Positions 22,466 through 34,500 of a stretch of 64,000 nucleotides of DNA are shown piece after piece. The stretch is from NCBI GenBank assembly GCA_963942565.1, contig OZ012700.1:2273627-2337626 (forward strand). Reading direction: 5' to 3'. Numbering within the stretch: position 1 is the first letter of the stretch; the number at the start of each line of letters is the position of its first letter. The translations under genes and the position numbers were made by a program. The stretch is from Maea johnstoni. Lineage: Eukaryota > Annelida > Polychaeta > Spionida > Magelonidae. The notes under the pieces were generated by a model, which had not been told where the DNA came from, ran no database searches, and saw nothing but the letters and a program-made list of their open reading frames with translations.

Positions 22466-23150
22466 AGGTTAAATCATGGCCTAATCATTTTATGTATTTT
22501 ATGACCGTCTTTGTCACATTTCGCAAAAATCTTTTATTCATTTTATGGCCTGGCTTGTGGTCTTGCTGGCTCTTTTAGACTAATTACTAGTGGGTCATCA
22601 GCGGAAAACAGTCTATAAGAGTCAGTCTAGCATGTGATATTTGTCTTTTTCAATGCCATCAAGTCACAGGTTTGGGATGGCATGCAGGAATTAAGTAATT
22701 GGCGCCTTGCCACCCATTCTTATGTAGCTCAATTACAAGTGGGATCTTCTTTCTGTTATGCTAAACGGTAAGAAAATAATTATAACTATTTGAAATGATC
22801 CAATATCTTTCCTTGTCGATTATAGATATTATTGATGTATCGAATAACCATCCGCATCACAAGTTGACATCGTAGTCTGGGCGTCATTTGGACACGCAAA
22901 TCCTCAAAACCCGCTTACCTAAGGACACCCAATTTTTTGCGTGGAATTTCTTAAAATGTCGAAGCTTACATGGGTCAGGCTTCAGTTAATAACTCTTGCC
23001 CCTTGTGCCTCAACTGAAAGATACATTTGCCAGCCTTTGTCTATTTTCAAAAAATGTATTCAGTAGAAATCTTAAAGCACTGTCCAAAGTATTAATATAG
23101 TAAGCAACACTTTCATTGTAAATCCTTTTTTCACTTGGTTTTCTTTCTTT
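22466..23150. other. Putative intron upstream of the ZNF-1 coding exon
   Basis: No coding signal. It ends in a pyrimidine-rich tract and TTTTCAG at 23148-23154. The phrase TTTGGACACGCAAA near 22890 recurs near 52070 and 52280. Confidence 0.4.
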
Positions 23151-23154
23151 TCAG

Positions 23155-23356
23155 GTCTTGAACTTGGGAAACTAGTACATGAGAATCAAAAGTTAAGGTG
23201 AACCTTTTTAAGCAGCTGCCTTGAAATGTAACAGTTAGCTTTCCAAGGCCAACAACCGTCTAATGCGACCAGATTGTAGAAAGCACCAAAAGGCTGTTAA
23301 CAATCTCATAAAACATATCTTTCATCTATCACTAAGAATAAGTACCTTAAAAGACC
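23155..23356 (+). promoter_or_regulatory. 5' leader of ZNF-1 after the splice acceptor
   Basis: The acceptor TTTCTTTCTTTTCAG ends at 23154. The exon begins GTCTTGAACTT, as at 30829 (ZNF-2) and 59943 (ZNF-4); ZNF-3 has a related start at 55037. Stops in all frames and a tiny ORF at 23181 make it untranslated. It shares AAGGTGAACCTTTTT with the ZNF-3 leader. Confidence 0.65.
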
Positions 23357-24928
23357 ATGAAAAAGGCATACCCGTGTGAGGTATGCAATAAGGCATTCTC
23401 CACGTCTTCACATCTGAAAGAGCATAAAAGAATTCACACTGGAGAAAAACCATTCCAGTGCAAGATATGTGATAAAACATTCCCTTCGTCTTCAAATTTG
23501 AAAAGGCATGAAAGAATTCACACTGAAGAGAGACCATTCCAGTGTGAGATATGTGATAAAGCATTCACCGATTCTTCACATATGGCAAGACATAAGAGAC
23601 TTCACACAGAAGAAAGACCATTTCAGTGTGAGATATGTGATAAAACATTCACCAGGTCTTCAGGTCTGGTACACCATAAAAGAGTTCATACAGGAGAAAG
23701 ACCATTCCATTGTGAGGTGTGTGGTAAAGCATTCTCCCAGTCTTCACATCTGATAGAGCATAAGAGAATTCACACAGGAGAAAGACCATTCCACTGTGAG
23801 ATATGTGATAAATCATTCTCCAAATCTTCACATCTGATACGACATCAGAGAATTCACACAGGAGAAAAGCCATATCATTGTAAGGTGTGTGATAAAGCAT
23901 TCTCCAACTCCTCAAGTCTGATACAACATCAGAGAATTCACACAGGAGAAAGACCATTCCAGTGTGAGATATGTGATAAGGGATTCTTCACATCCTCAAA
24001 GCTGAAGCAACATAAGAGAATTCACACAGGAGAAAGACCATTTCAGTGTGAGATATGTGATAAGGGATTCTCCTCATCCTCACATCTGACACAACATATG
24101 AGAATTCACACAGGAGAAAGACCATTTCAGTGTGAGATTTGTGATAAAGCATTCTCCGGGTCTTCAGGTCTGATGCAACATAAAAGAATTCACACAGGAG
24201 AAAGACCATTCCAGTGTGAGGTATGTGATAAAACATTCTCTTTGTCCTCAGATCTGATACTGCATAAGAGAATTCACACAGGAGAAAAACCATATCATTG
24301 TAAGGTGTGTGATAAAGCATTCTCCAACTCCTCAAGTCTGATACAACATCAGAGAATTCACACAGGAGAAAGACCATTTCAGTGTGAGATATGTGATAAG
24401 GGATTCTCCACATCTTCAAAGTTGAAGCAACATAAGAGAATTCACACAGGAGAAAGACCATTTCAGTGTGAGATATGTGATAAAGCATTCTCCCATTCTA
24501 TAAGTCTGAGACGACATAAAAGAACTCACACAGGAGAAAGACCATTCCAATGTGAGCTATGTGATAAAACATTTATTACGTCTTCACAACTGATATTGCA
24601 TAAGAGAATTCACACAGGAGAAAAAACATTTCTGTGTGAGATATGTGATAATGCATTCTCCTCGTCCTCCAATCTGAAACAACATAAACGAATTCACACA
24701 GGAGAAAGAACATTCCATTGTGTTGTATGTGGTGATAAATTTACCACAACCTCATACCTGCAACAACATATGAAGTCACACTCAGAGCAGACCCCTCACA
24801 CTAAAGGTCCAGAGTCAGTGGAACCACAGCAGTGGGTTGTTGTGAAAGGACAGTGTGTTCCTATGAAACAAAAACAGGATGACAATACTGACACTCAAGC
24901 CATCAAGCAGGAAAATCATGATCTTTAA
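23357..24928 (+). CDS. ZNF-1: C2H2 zinc-finger protein, 17 fingers
   Basis: 523 residues in one exon. Seventeen fingers of the Kruppel type (C-x2-C-x12-H-x3-H) run from Cys7 to about 475, joined mostly by HTGERPF or HTGEKPF linkers, followed by a 48-residue tail with EPQQWVVVKGQCVPMKQ and AIKQEN. All fingers look able to bind zinc. DNA-contact residues (-1,2,3,6) vary between fingers, for example TSHE, SSNR, DSHR, RSGH, QSHE, KSHR, LSDL. Fingers 7-8 (NSSQ, TSKQ) recur as 12-13, 420 bp downstream. There is no KRAB, SCAN, BTB or SET domain. By family knowledge this is a nuclear sequence-specific DNA-binding protein; the tail has one sumoylation-type site (AIKQE). The first ATG after the leader is used. 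The likely poly(A) signal is at 25605-25610. Neighbouring paralogues are ZNF-2, -3 and -4. Target unknown. Confidence 0.93.
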   Translation: MKKAYPCEVCNKAFSTSSHLKEHKRIHTGEKPFQCKICDKTFPSSSNLKRHERIHTEERPFQCEICDKAFTDSSHMARHKRLHTEERPFQCEICDKTFTRSSGLVHHKRVHTGERPFHCEVCGKAFSQSSHLIEHKRIHTGERPFHCEICDKSFSKSSHLIRHQRIHTGEKPYHCKVCDKAFSNSSSLIQHQRIHTGERPFQCEICDKGFFTSSKLKQHKRIHTGERPFQCEICDKGFSSSSHLTQHMRIHTGERPFQCEICDKAFSGSSGLMQHKRIHTGERPFQCEVCDKTFSLSSDLILHKRIHTGEKPYHCKVCDKAFSNSSSLIQHQRIHTGERPFQCEICDKGFSTSSKLKQHKRIHTGERPFQCEICDKAFSHSISLRRHKRTHTGERPFQCELCDKTFITSSQLILHKRIHTGEKTFLCEICDNAFSSSSNLKQHKRIHTGERTFHCVVCGDKFTTTSYLQQHMKSHSEQTPHTKGPESVEPQQWVVVKGQCVPMKQKQDDNTDTQAIKQENHDL

Positions 24929-25620
24929 GTTGAAAGCTATTACATCTTTGGTGATTATGTTTTTTTGTCTGGACCTGAAATAGTTTAGTCTCTGGTCACT
25001 TGTCCCTCCTTGCTTCATTATTATATCCTGTCCTATACTTTCACTGACTGAAATTTTCTCAACAGGTGCATTCCAAAGATTAGCTGACTATTATCTATTA
25101 TTACTTATTAGTAGAACATCACTAGCTATGACATACTGAGGATCTATGTTGATATTGCGAACTTGTTTTTCTATTACTGAAACTTAGCATTCATTATGAT
25201 TGTGCTGTTCCTTGATATTTGGGCTTAACTAGAAAATACAATCAAACTCGAAGCACTGTTATCCTTTCTGTACATTGGTGCCAGTCTTCAAGACAGGCAA
25301 TACTTTGGTAACGCCAGAAATTGATAAGAAGATACAAAGTCTTTGAGAATTCATGATTAAAATGCATTTTAAGTAGGGTATCTATAGTGTCTGCCAGTTA
25401 TAACAATATCCTATAGCTTCTACTTGCCAAGAAGGTTAGTAGCACCTTCTATTCACTAGCACTACTGAGAGATGTACTAACCCCACCTCAAATTCTGAAG
25501 GTATGACAATAATGACATTTCAACTTTTGTACTGAATGTATACAATTACATGAATTACTGCAATGATGATCAATGAACTCCTGTGTACTGCTCTAAGAAC
25601 ATTGAATAAACATGATAGGA
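24929..25620 (+). promoter_or_regulatory. 3' UTR of ZNF-1 with poly(A) signal
   Basis: AATAAA at 25605-25610 in the context ACATTGAATAAACATG. The ZNF-3 3' end has the comparable TCATTGAATAAATG at 57047-57060, so the signal is conserved between paralogues. Confidence 0.6.
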
Positions 25621-25692
25621 AACTTGTGGGATGCTTTATTTTGTCACTAATATATATAGTTGATATCTTTCAGTATTTTTTCTAGTCTGGAC

Positions 25693-27580
25693 TAAGGCTG
25701 CACACCGGTATTCGGTAATCTTTATCACCGGTGAAGCCATCATTGATAACCGGTGAAAAACCGTTTGGATTCTCACATGGTTTTGGTAATGATAATCTAA
25801 ATAGGAACACAGTGTTGCTAACCTGACCTTTTGGCCCCTTTAAGTGGTTAATGCAAACATGATGCTGCCAAGTGGTGAGCAATTGATTTATGAGTGTGTC
25901 ACGGCTATCAGCCGTAGGTACACACACTGTAATCTTGAGAGATCGTTCGCTCACCTTCTTCTTCTTAGTCGATAGTTCCTCCTAAATAGGAGCTGTAAGT
26001 GTTCATAATAATTATTTACAATAGGTCGCTTATAACTAAATTGTTGCTCTTAGTAGTAGTAGTAGTACACCCCATATGTTTAAATATGCTTGTGGACCAG
26101 ATATCTACTTCACCAGGGCCGTGCGCTTTATATGCATGGCGAAAATGTAGTCACGTGTCATATGCTCATAATCGGGTCTTCTTTCTGGGTCAAGCTTGTC
26201 ACATTCTTGTAAGCTAAAATGAGCAGGGTCAAGGATGAGCCGTACACATAGTTCATGGTCATTCCTCATCCTTTGTTGGGTATCAGTTGAGAATTCCTCA
26301 GTAATTCTGCGCATGTATTTGCTGCGGGTCGCATTGAACTTTTCACATTTGACCAGGAAGTGTTTAAGGTCCTCTTTGTCGCCATTCTCGCATAAGGTAC
26401 AGAGGTCACTTTTGGTCAGTTGCATCCGAAGTTTCACCGTCTCCAGCGGGTAAACATCGAGCAGCAGCCGCGATTTTATGTTGGCTCGCGTGACTTGGTG
26501 AGGGTTGTCGACATGTGAGATGCAGTCGTGCTGTTTGCGTGGTGTGTATTCTGGGTTCAGAAATCGTAGCGTACACCTTTGGGATGCAGCTTCACAGATT
26601 TCGTTATTTGCATGGGTTTGGATGGTTTCCTTAACGAGCCGCTTCCACTGGTTCTTACTAGGGAGGTCTGTGAGGAGGTCAATTATGGTTGGTAGGTCGT
26701 ATTTCTGGAGCAGCTTCTTGATATATATCACCCAGGATGCAGAAGAGTTCTTTTTAGTGGCATACTGTCTGAGTATGATTTCACCCGTGAGTTCGTTGTC
26801 GATCTGCATCCATAAGAAGTTGAGGGCTTGTCTGTGGATCATGTATTTGATTGGCAGGGCACCTGACAGGATGTAGAGGCCAGCCAACCAACATGGCGCT
26901 CCCCTTGAGAGGAACTCTTCAACACAGAAGGGGAGATATAGTTCTCACTTCTGCTTTGTTAGCGTAGTAAACAGACAGAGGTCAACAGGTCCCAGAAATG
27001 CCTCTAATCTCTGTCGGGGCTGAATTGTTTATTCTTGCAAGATCACTTGCTCTATTTATAGTTGTTGGAGTAGGCCTAACTGGGTAACTGTCTGTGTTAC
27101 CACGTGTTTCGTTCTCTGCATGATTGAGGAGTTTACTTAATGACATTGGTTCATAAAATAATCTGGACTTTGCCAAATATTACTTGCATACATTATTATT
27201 TCACCAAATTTATTCACATACTTATATTATGTAGCTATTTCAAATGGTATTTTTTAATGAAAGTGAATAGTTATTGTAAGATATTCTCCTGACCAAATGT
27301 ATTGACATATTATCTTTATTATAAGTATTTAGCTATAACAATATTACCAAGAATATATTGGTGTCAAAATACTTGAAATTTTCTGCGCCACCAAAAATTG
27401 TCCAGGCGGCCCAGGGAATCAAAAGCTATGTTTGTATTGAGCTACAACAGTCAGAGACTTGCCACATTTCCATGCCATTGAGAGCCGCATTATCGTTATC
27501 ATTATCGTTAATTATCGTATAGTTTTGTCTTATCGTTATCGTTATCGATATCGTCTCATTACAAACGATATGCAGCCCTA
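25693..27580. mobile_element. hAT element (8-bp duplication GTCTGGAC) with a LINE inside
   Basis: Tips TAAGGCTGCACACCGG and (inverted) TAGGGCTGCATATCG; perfect duplication GTCTGGAC at 25685-25692 and 27581-27588. The right end is rich in ATCGTTATCGTTATCG. Without the LINE at 25956-26965 the element is about 0.9 kb. No hAT transposase seen. Confidence 0.75.
25956..26965 (-). mobile_element. 5'-truncated LINE, C-terminal part of ORF2
   Basis: On the minus strand a 260-residue open frame (26887 to 26105) reads LAGLYILSGALPIKYMIHRQ, then ATKKNSSASWVIYIKKLL and ends near MHIKRTALVK. It includes a Cys/His segment CTLCENGDKEDLKHFLVKC typical of the zinc-finger-like C-terminus of LINE reverse transcriptases (zf-RVT type). 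In-frame sequence continues upstream (VEEFLSRGAPCW) to a stop near 26950. The 3' UTR ends in the hairpin CTCCTATTTAGGAG and GAAGAAGAAGG at 25956. This copy identifies the source of the shorter tails at 6323 and 17204. Confidence 0.75.
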
Positions 27581-27589
27581 GTCTGGACA

Positions 27590-28220
27590 GGTCACAGGGT
27601 TTGAATTATAAATAACCTGCATAGCATTTTAATACAATCTTACCTATTTGGCACTTCAGGCTAGTACAATAGAAGTGACCCAACTGTATCACAATTCCAA
27701 AATTGGCAGGACAGACCTAAGAATTTTACTTAACGTGTAAAAGTCGGTGTTTAAATGTCACAAGTCAATTTCCTAACTTGTGATTGTCGTACAACATTTG
27801 TACGATTGTCCGAACTAAATATTGGACGCAACTCCAATATTTAGACCTGCAATTGTCTCACAAATATCAAGACATTGTACGACTTGCGTCCAATATTCAG
27901 ACTTGCAGTTGTATAAATATTGCATGATATTCGTGAGAATATTGCGTGAATATCTCGTCATTATCTCACAATTTTTTTCGACTTGCGATTATCGCCTGAT
28001 ATATAATTGGCTCCAAACATCGTTCAATGAGTCGAGTGACTTCAAAAAATGTTTAATTTCAGCATCGGAACTGTTCATTTCCAATTTAAAAATTAACACA
28101 ATCTGAGCTGATTTTGCAATCGTACCACTGTCCTGTGACTGGGGCATTAGGGTGCATGTGGTGACCTAGATCAGCCTGGTTAACCAAGCTCGCTGACCAC
28201 AGCAAGTTTCAGCAGAGTTG
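27590..28220. other. Intergenic, ATTG/CAAT-rich
   Basis: Between 27770 and 27990 phrases such as TTGTACGA, ACTTGCG and CCAATATTTAGAC or CCAATATTCAGAC repeat in both orientations, suggesting a decayed palindromic element. No gene seen. Confidence 0.35.
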
Positions 28221-28224
28221 TTAT

Positions 28225-28670
28225 TGCTAATTCAAGCTAACAATGAGCGATTGTACAAGTTCAGGAGTATAGTCCATTCACTCTGCACAAAAGATTGATA
28301 GACCCAACAGGTGGATGTGTGACCTCTACTTGTCCACTTGTAAAGTATACAGATGGGTTCTGCCAGTAGCCCAGTAAGTTTTCTGGGTCCTAGAGTAGGG
28401 AGGCTCCCCAGGGGTATCATATCTCAAGTACCACAATCTCTACATCTTATCCTAGACTACTAGTGTCCCATGTACCAATTGCCCCTTTAGTTCCCCCTAT
28501 GTTCTAGTTCTCCACACTCAGTGACTGCTAACCACAAACTGACCCAGATTTCTACAAGTGGACAGGTGTGCTTGACCTGAACACCAATAGAGAACAAGCC
28601 TGTTCTTACAGGCACACAGTTGAAACTTACAAACCCATTCGCTTTGCGCATTGCTAGCTTAAATTAGCAA
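28225..28670. mobile_element. MITE, GCTAATTCAAGCTAACAATG ends (copy 1)
   Basis: Inverted ends GCTAATTCAAGCTAACAATG and CATTGCTAGCTTAAATTAGC. The interior is shared, inverted, with 37514-37958 (GTGGACAGGTGTGCTTGACC versus AGGCCAAACCCACCTGTCCA side by side with TACCAATTGCCCC). No coding content; target duplication unclear. Confidence 0.65.
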
Positions 28671-28674
28671 TAAG

Positions 28675-29245
28675 TCATAATCCAGGCTCCTGGTCCCAGT
28701 AGCAGTGACCACTGTCACTTACCATGCATTTGACTTGATGTCCTCTACTCAACACTATAAAGGGTATTCTACCCAAAGAATTACTCAAAATGATACAGAC
28801 AGATGGGAATTGTTATTTTTAATGACTTCCCAATAACGTACAAGAATATGGGAGACCACATGATAAGAAATATATTACCAAGAGGGACGCTGCCAGCGTA
28901 ATATTCAGTTAACTTACCGTTTTCATTTTGTATTGCCAATATTTTTTTGTATTTCAATATTTTGAAGAGGTCATGGGCTGAGTGTTAAGTTGGCACATGA
29001 GTGTTTAGTTGGCCTGTGCACATAGACTTAGCAAATCGCAAGTGCCGATTTTGCAATGGCATGACTAAATACTAAGTTGCTTACTTAGAAAATAAAACTT
29101 TTTCTTATTGTGACAGCTCCCTCATTTTCTTACCAAAATAAAAGAATTTACCTTTTTAAGATATATCAATGGTTATGCAATAGTTTAATCATTCCATATT
29201 GTTTTCTACAAGAAACTTGGGGGAAAATGTATAGTTTTATTGAAT
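28675..29245. other. No gene seen
   Basis: AT-rich intergenic DNA between two MITEs; no coding signal or clear repeats. Confidence 0.35.
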
Positions 29246-29247
29246 GA

Positions 29248-29475
29248 TACTGTATAACTGGTTAATTTGGCGTGTACTTAAGTTGGCGTTTTTTTTCAAA
29301 AAAGTATTTTCCCTGTATTTATTTTGGCATCTGGAGCAGTCAGAACAATGCCATCTTTAAGTAGACATATTTTTATGCGATCTTTAATTTGGCGTTGATG
29401 GGCATTCGCCAAAAAATGCCAAATTAAAAACCACGCCAAATTAAAAACCACGCCAAATTAACCAGTTATACAGTA
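29248..29475. mobile_element. TA-flanked MITE, family CTGTANAANTGG (copy 2)
   Basis: Inverted ends TACTGTATAACTGGTTAATT with TA tips. The right half repeats ACGCCAAATTAAAAACC in tandem. Related to 7707-7948 and 48490-48699. Confidence 0.75.
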
Positions 29476-29699
29476 TTCCATGTAGTGAACCTGTCATTTT
29501 GCCATCATAAGGATAACATATTTGTGACACATTCATTAGTTATGTCATTGGTCAGTATGTAATATGATCCTGGCATGGCCAGGAAGCGAGTGCAGCTTTA
29601 ATGATATCACTATTTAAAAAGTGAATGCTGACTAAAAGATAGCATAGATTGGCCAAGAATTAATGGCATACCAGTTATGACGATTTCAAAAAGTTGCAA

Positions 29700-29940
29700 A
29701 ATAAACATTTCGCAATCTATTTTAAAGAGAATTTAAAAGCCAGCAGAATGAATTGTGCCAGTTTTAACGATATAAACCGCATTAAAACCAAAACTTGATG
29801 GCATACATATTATCTCACCTTCAACCTGTTGCTAAATCTTCATTTTGCAACAGATTTTAAAGAAAATTAAAAGGCTGGTAGAATGAATTCTGGTGCTTCT
29901 AGCAATCTAAACCGCATTAAAATTAACTAATTTGGTTTTA
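29700..29940. repeat. Imperfect ~160-bp tandem duplication
   Basis: GCAATCTATTTTAAAGAGAA ... AACCGCATTAAAA near 29710-29790 recurs as GCAACAGATTTTAAAGAAAA ... AACCGCATTAAAA near 29850-29925. Confidence 0.5.
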
Positions 29941-29992
29941 CCGTAAATCTAAGCCTAGTAGAGCCCATGGCATGGCTGCTTTTTCTAGTATA

Positions 29993-30246
29993 TGACGTCA
30001 TTTCCGACCAATTTAATCAGACGACAGTGGGAATTTACCCACAATGCACTTTCATTCATGCACGTTTAATAATGCATTTCGTCCAATAGAGGCTAGTTTG
30101 TTATTGTACGGTAAATGACGTCATTGTCAAACAATCAAATTGGTCGTTACTTAAACTGCTACCAGAAGCGTCCCATACATTGCCTTACGGAAGTGGCCGG
30201 CACGTGGGGTCAGGCCAACTTTATGCGTTCCTGTATAGAATAAATT
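29993..30246 (+). promoter_or_regulatory. Candidate promoter and first exon of ZNF-2
   Basis: Within 214 bp there are two perfect CRE palindromes TGACGTCA (29993-30000, 30116-30123), CCAAT in two places (30007-30011, 30083-30087), a Staf/ZNF143-like site TACCCACAATGCACT (30036-30050), an ETS core CGGAAGTG (30188-30195) and an E-box CACGTG (30201-30206). Such clusters mark animal housekeeping-type promoters. A donor-like GTAAGC at 30247 would pair with the ZNF-2 acceptor at 30828. This is motif evidence only. Confidence 0.45.
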
Positions 30247-30306
30247 GTAAGCTATTGCATGCTTGCGGGCCCTCAATCCTTTCCAAGCTTTGTCGCTATC
30301 AATATC

Positions 30307-30413
30307 CACAGGGGCTTGTATCGTTGAGCGCCACTAGCATGTAGTCACAGCCCGTATTTCATAGTACCAGCCTCTGACTCACGAGTGACCACTCAACGAT
30401 ACAAGCCCCTGTG
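30307..30413. mobile_element. 107-bp palindromic hAT MITE
   Basis: Inverted ends CACAGGGGCTTGTATCGTTG, perfect 8-bp duplication TCAATATC at 30299-30306 and 30414-30421. Lies in the putative first intron of ZNF-2. Confidence 0.8.
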
Positions 30414-30828
30414 TCAATATCCTTTGAAATGCAAACTACAGTTTGATTTCATGTCAATTTGTCTAGCTTTACTGTGTCATCAAACCTTTTCTTTAAGCAC
30501 TTTGTTAATGCTTATTTATGAAATGTGTACATATTTTAAAGCTCCAACGGGGCTGAATAGGTGAGCTTTACCCCCAATGTTTCCAATGTTTTATGCCACC
30601 TTTTCATTATGGTTAATGAACAAATGAAATCGTTTTCATTGTTTTCCTAATACATGAATGAATCCAATTGATGTTCAAAAGTTATTACAGAAATTCTGTC
30701 TGTATTATGACACCTTTTCATTATGCCTACTCTGTTTTATTTCTTACAGTATCTTAGAAATCATGTCTATGTTGAGCCACCTTTTCATTGTGAACTCTAC
30801 ATTTACTTTGTGTTTTCTTTCTTTTCAG

Positions 30829-31565
30829 GTCTTGAACTTAGTTGCGGTTGCTTTTCAACTACGAAAAGTCAAGTAGGAGAGATTTGTTTGAAGACACCAT
30901 ATTCCTGGTGATGACGTTTAACAAAGACATGACTCATATATCACAAGAAAAATACCTTACAGGAGCACAGACTTAGGAAAGCCCATGCCAGTGAGAGATA
31001 TGTGATAAAGCATTCTCCCAGTCTTCAAATCTGATATCGCAAAAACATTTAATGAGAAAAGTATAACTTTAGTTTTAGATCTGTGATAAAGAGTTATCTC
31101 TGTTTTAATTCTGGTGCAGCAAAGACAGATTCACACAAGTGAACCAGTATTATAGGATGCGCTCTTTGATGGAGCATTTTCCAGTCTGGCTATCTGGTAC
31201 ATCATAAAGAATTCACACAGGGGAAAAAACATTCTGATGTGAGATATGCAGCGGGCATTCACTGACTCCCAGGACTTGCACAGCATAAAGTGATTCACAG
31301 AGGGGAAACACCAATCAAGTCGAACCTGTGTGAGGAAGCATTTTCCTATTTTTATGGACGGATCTGCACAAAGAATTCACACAAGGGAAGGGCAATGTCA
31401 GTGTGAGTTACAGTCTGTGATGTATATTGCAAGGCCTTCTCTAAGTTTTTAGGTCTTGCAAGTCAAAGAAGAACACGCACTTGAAGAGGGAATGTTGTCG
31501 TGAGATATTTACCACAGCTCCACCTCTGAACCATCGTAGGAAATCACTCTTCAGGTCCAGCCACT
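30829..31565 (+). pseudogene. ZNF-2 leader containing a decayed zinc-finger array
   Basis: After the acceptor TTTCTTTCTTTTCAG (ends 30828) the exon starts GTCTTGAACTT. From about 30985 it is plainly old finger coding sequence: TGAGAGATATGTGATAAAGC, then TTCTCCCAGTCTTCAAATCT, and repeated ATTCACACA and GGGGAAA, but with stops and indels throughout, roughly six fingers. The ZNF-4 leader has the same decayed array with shared lesions, so decay came before duplication. A second acceptor-like CACTCTTCAG ends at 31554, 11 bp before the ATG, and could splice the fossil out. An in-frame TGA precedes the ATG. Confidence 0.75.
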
Positions 31566-34500
31566 ATGGAAAGGCCATTCCAGTGTAAGCTATGTGATAA
31601 AGCATTCTCCAGTTCTTCATCTCTTGTGAGGCACAATAGAACTCACACAGGGGAAAAACCATTCCAGTGTGAGCTGTGTGAAAAGAAATTTTCGCACTCT
31701 ACAAGTCTGACAGAGCATAAAAGAATTCATAATGGAGAAAGACCATTCCAGTGTGACTTATGTGACAAAGCATTTTCACGGTCTTCATCTCTTGTGGTGC
31801 ATAAACGAATTCACACAGGGGAGAAACCCTACCAGTGTGAGCTGTGTGATAAGACTTTCGCACAGGCAGGAGGTGTGAAACTGCATAAAAAAATCCACAC
31901 AGGTGAAAGGCCATTTCAGTGTAAGATATGTGATAAAGCATTCTCCACAGCAGTTAGTCTTAAAAAGCATAACAGAGTTCACACAGGAGAGAAACCATTC
32001 AAGTGTGAGCTATGTGATAAAACATTTTCACTCTCTATGACTCTGATTATTCATAAAAGAATTCACACAGGAGAAAGACCATTCCAGTGTGAGATATGTG
32101 ACAAAACTTTTTCCACTTCTACAAATCTCAGGAGACATAAAAGAACTCACACAGGAGAAAGACCGTTTAAATGTGAGATATGTGATAGAGCTTTTGCTCG
32201 CTCTTCATATCTGATAGATCATAAAAGAACTCACACAGGGGAAAAACCATTTAAATGTGAGGTTTGTGGCAAGGCATTCTCCAAGTCTTCAGGTCTGGTG
32301 AATCATAGAGGAACACACATTGAGGAAAGTCGTCGACCCTTTCAGTGTGAACATTGCAACAAGACATTTAACTCAACTTCAAATCTGATTCGGCATAAAA
32401 GATTTCACACAGGGGAAAGACCATTTCAATGTGAGCTATGTGATAAAGCATTTTTCTGCATTTCACATCTGAAAGACCATAAAAGAATTCACACAGGGGA
32501 AAGACCTTTTAAGTGTGATGTATGTTGCAAGACATTCTATCAGTCTTCACATATGTCAAAACATAGAAGTACACACTTTTTGGAAAGGCCCTTTAAGTGT
32601 GAACATTGTCATGAGACATTTACCACAGATTCACTTCTGATTCAGCATAAACGTATTCACACAGGGGAAAGGCCTTTTCAATGTGAGGTTTGTGGTAAAA
32701 CATTCTCCCGAAAATCACATCTGAAGGATCATAAAAAAATTCACTCAGGAGAAAAACCATTTAAGTGTGATGTTTGTTGCAAGACTTTCTCCCAGTCTTC
32801 ACATCTGACAAGACATAGAAGCACACACACTGAGGAAAGACCCTTTCAGTGTGAACATTGCGATAAGACATTTACCACAAACTCATATCTGAAGCATCAT
32901 ATGAAGTCACACTTAGAGCAGACACTTCAGACCTCTAGCCCATTGGCCAAAGAAAGTCAATTCCAGTGTGAGATATGTGATAAGACATTTTCAAATTCCT
33001 CAACTCTGGAGAAGCATAAAAAAATTCACTCAGGGAAAAGACCGTTCCAGTGCGAGCTATGTGATAAGGCATTCGCCCAGTCTTCAGCGTTGGAAAACCA
33101 CAAAAAAGTTCGTACTAAGGAAAGCCCATTCCATTGTGAATTATGTGGTAAAATGTTTTGCAAATCTTCACTTCTGATAAGGCATAAAAGAATTCACAAA
33201 GAATTCCAATGTGAGCTATGTAATAAAGCATTTTCCAATTATTCGGCTAAAGTGCAGCATAAACGAACTCACACAGAGCAAACACTTCACACTCCCAAAC
33301 CAGAGACTGCAGAAAGTCCATTCCAGTGTGAGATATGTGATGAAATATATCCAAATTCCTCAACGTTGGAAAACCATAAACAAATACGCACGAAGGAAGG
33401 CCCATTTCAGTGTGAATTATGTGGTAAAAAGTTCTGCGAGTCTTCACTTCTAATACAGCATAAAAGAATTCACCCACAGGAACGACCATTCCAGTGTGAG
33501 CTATGTAATAAAGCATTTTCCAATTATTCAGCTAAAGTGAAGCATAAAAAAACTCACATGGAGGAAAGACCATTCAAGTGTGATGTATGCGATAGCGCCT
33601 TTTTTTTGAGTTCACTTCTGATAGCTCATAAAATAATTCACACAGGCGAAAGTCAACACCAGTGTGAAATATGTGATAGAGCCTTTACAACTTCTTCAAA
33701 TTTAGTGATACACAAAAGAACTCACACAGGGGAAAGACCTTTCAAATGTGAGATATGTGACAGAGCATTCTTCCGGATTTCACATCTGAAAGATCATAAA
33801 AGAATTCACACGGGGGAAAGGCCATTCAAGTGTGAGATTTGTGGCAAGGCATTCCCCAATTCTTCAGGCCGGGCAAAACATAGACGTGCACATATCATGG
33901 AAAGCCTCTTTCAGTGTGAACATTGCCATGAGACATTTACTACAACCATACATTTACAACAGCATATGAAGTCACACTTAGACCAAACACTTGACACCTC
34001 TAGCCCACAGACCACAGAAAGTCCATTCCAGTGTGAGGTATGTGATAAGATATTTTCAAATTCTTCAACTCTGGGGAAGCATAAAAAAATTCACACAAGG
34101 AAAAGACCATTCCAGTGCGAGCTATGTGATAAGGCATTCTTTCAATCTTCAGCATTGGAAAACCACAAAAAAATTCGTACTAAGGAAAGCCCATTCCATT
34201 GTGAATTATGTGGTAAAAAGTTCTGCAAATATTCACTTCTGAAATGGCATAAAAGAATTCACAAAACATTCAAATGTGAACTATGTAATAAAACATTTTC
34301 CAATTATTCGGCTAAAGTGCAGCATAAAAGAACTCACACGGAGCAGACACTTCACACTTCCAAACCAGAGACTGCAGAAAGTCCATTCCAGTGTGAGCTA
34401 TGTAATAAAGTATTTTCCAATTATTCAGCTGAAGTGAAGCACAAAAAGACTCACACGGAGGAAAGACCATTCAAGTGTGATGTATGCGATAGTGCCTTTC

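Noticed and set aside
23508-24488. Frames rich in SVRYVIKHSP or MVFLLCEFSY repeats in and around all ZNF genes
   Set aside because: They are alternate-frame and antisense translations of the finger repeats.
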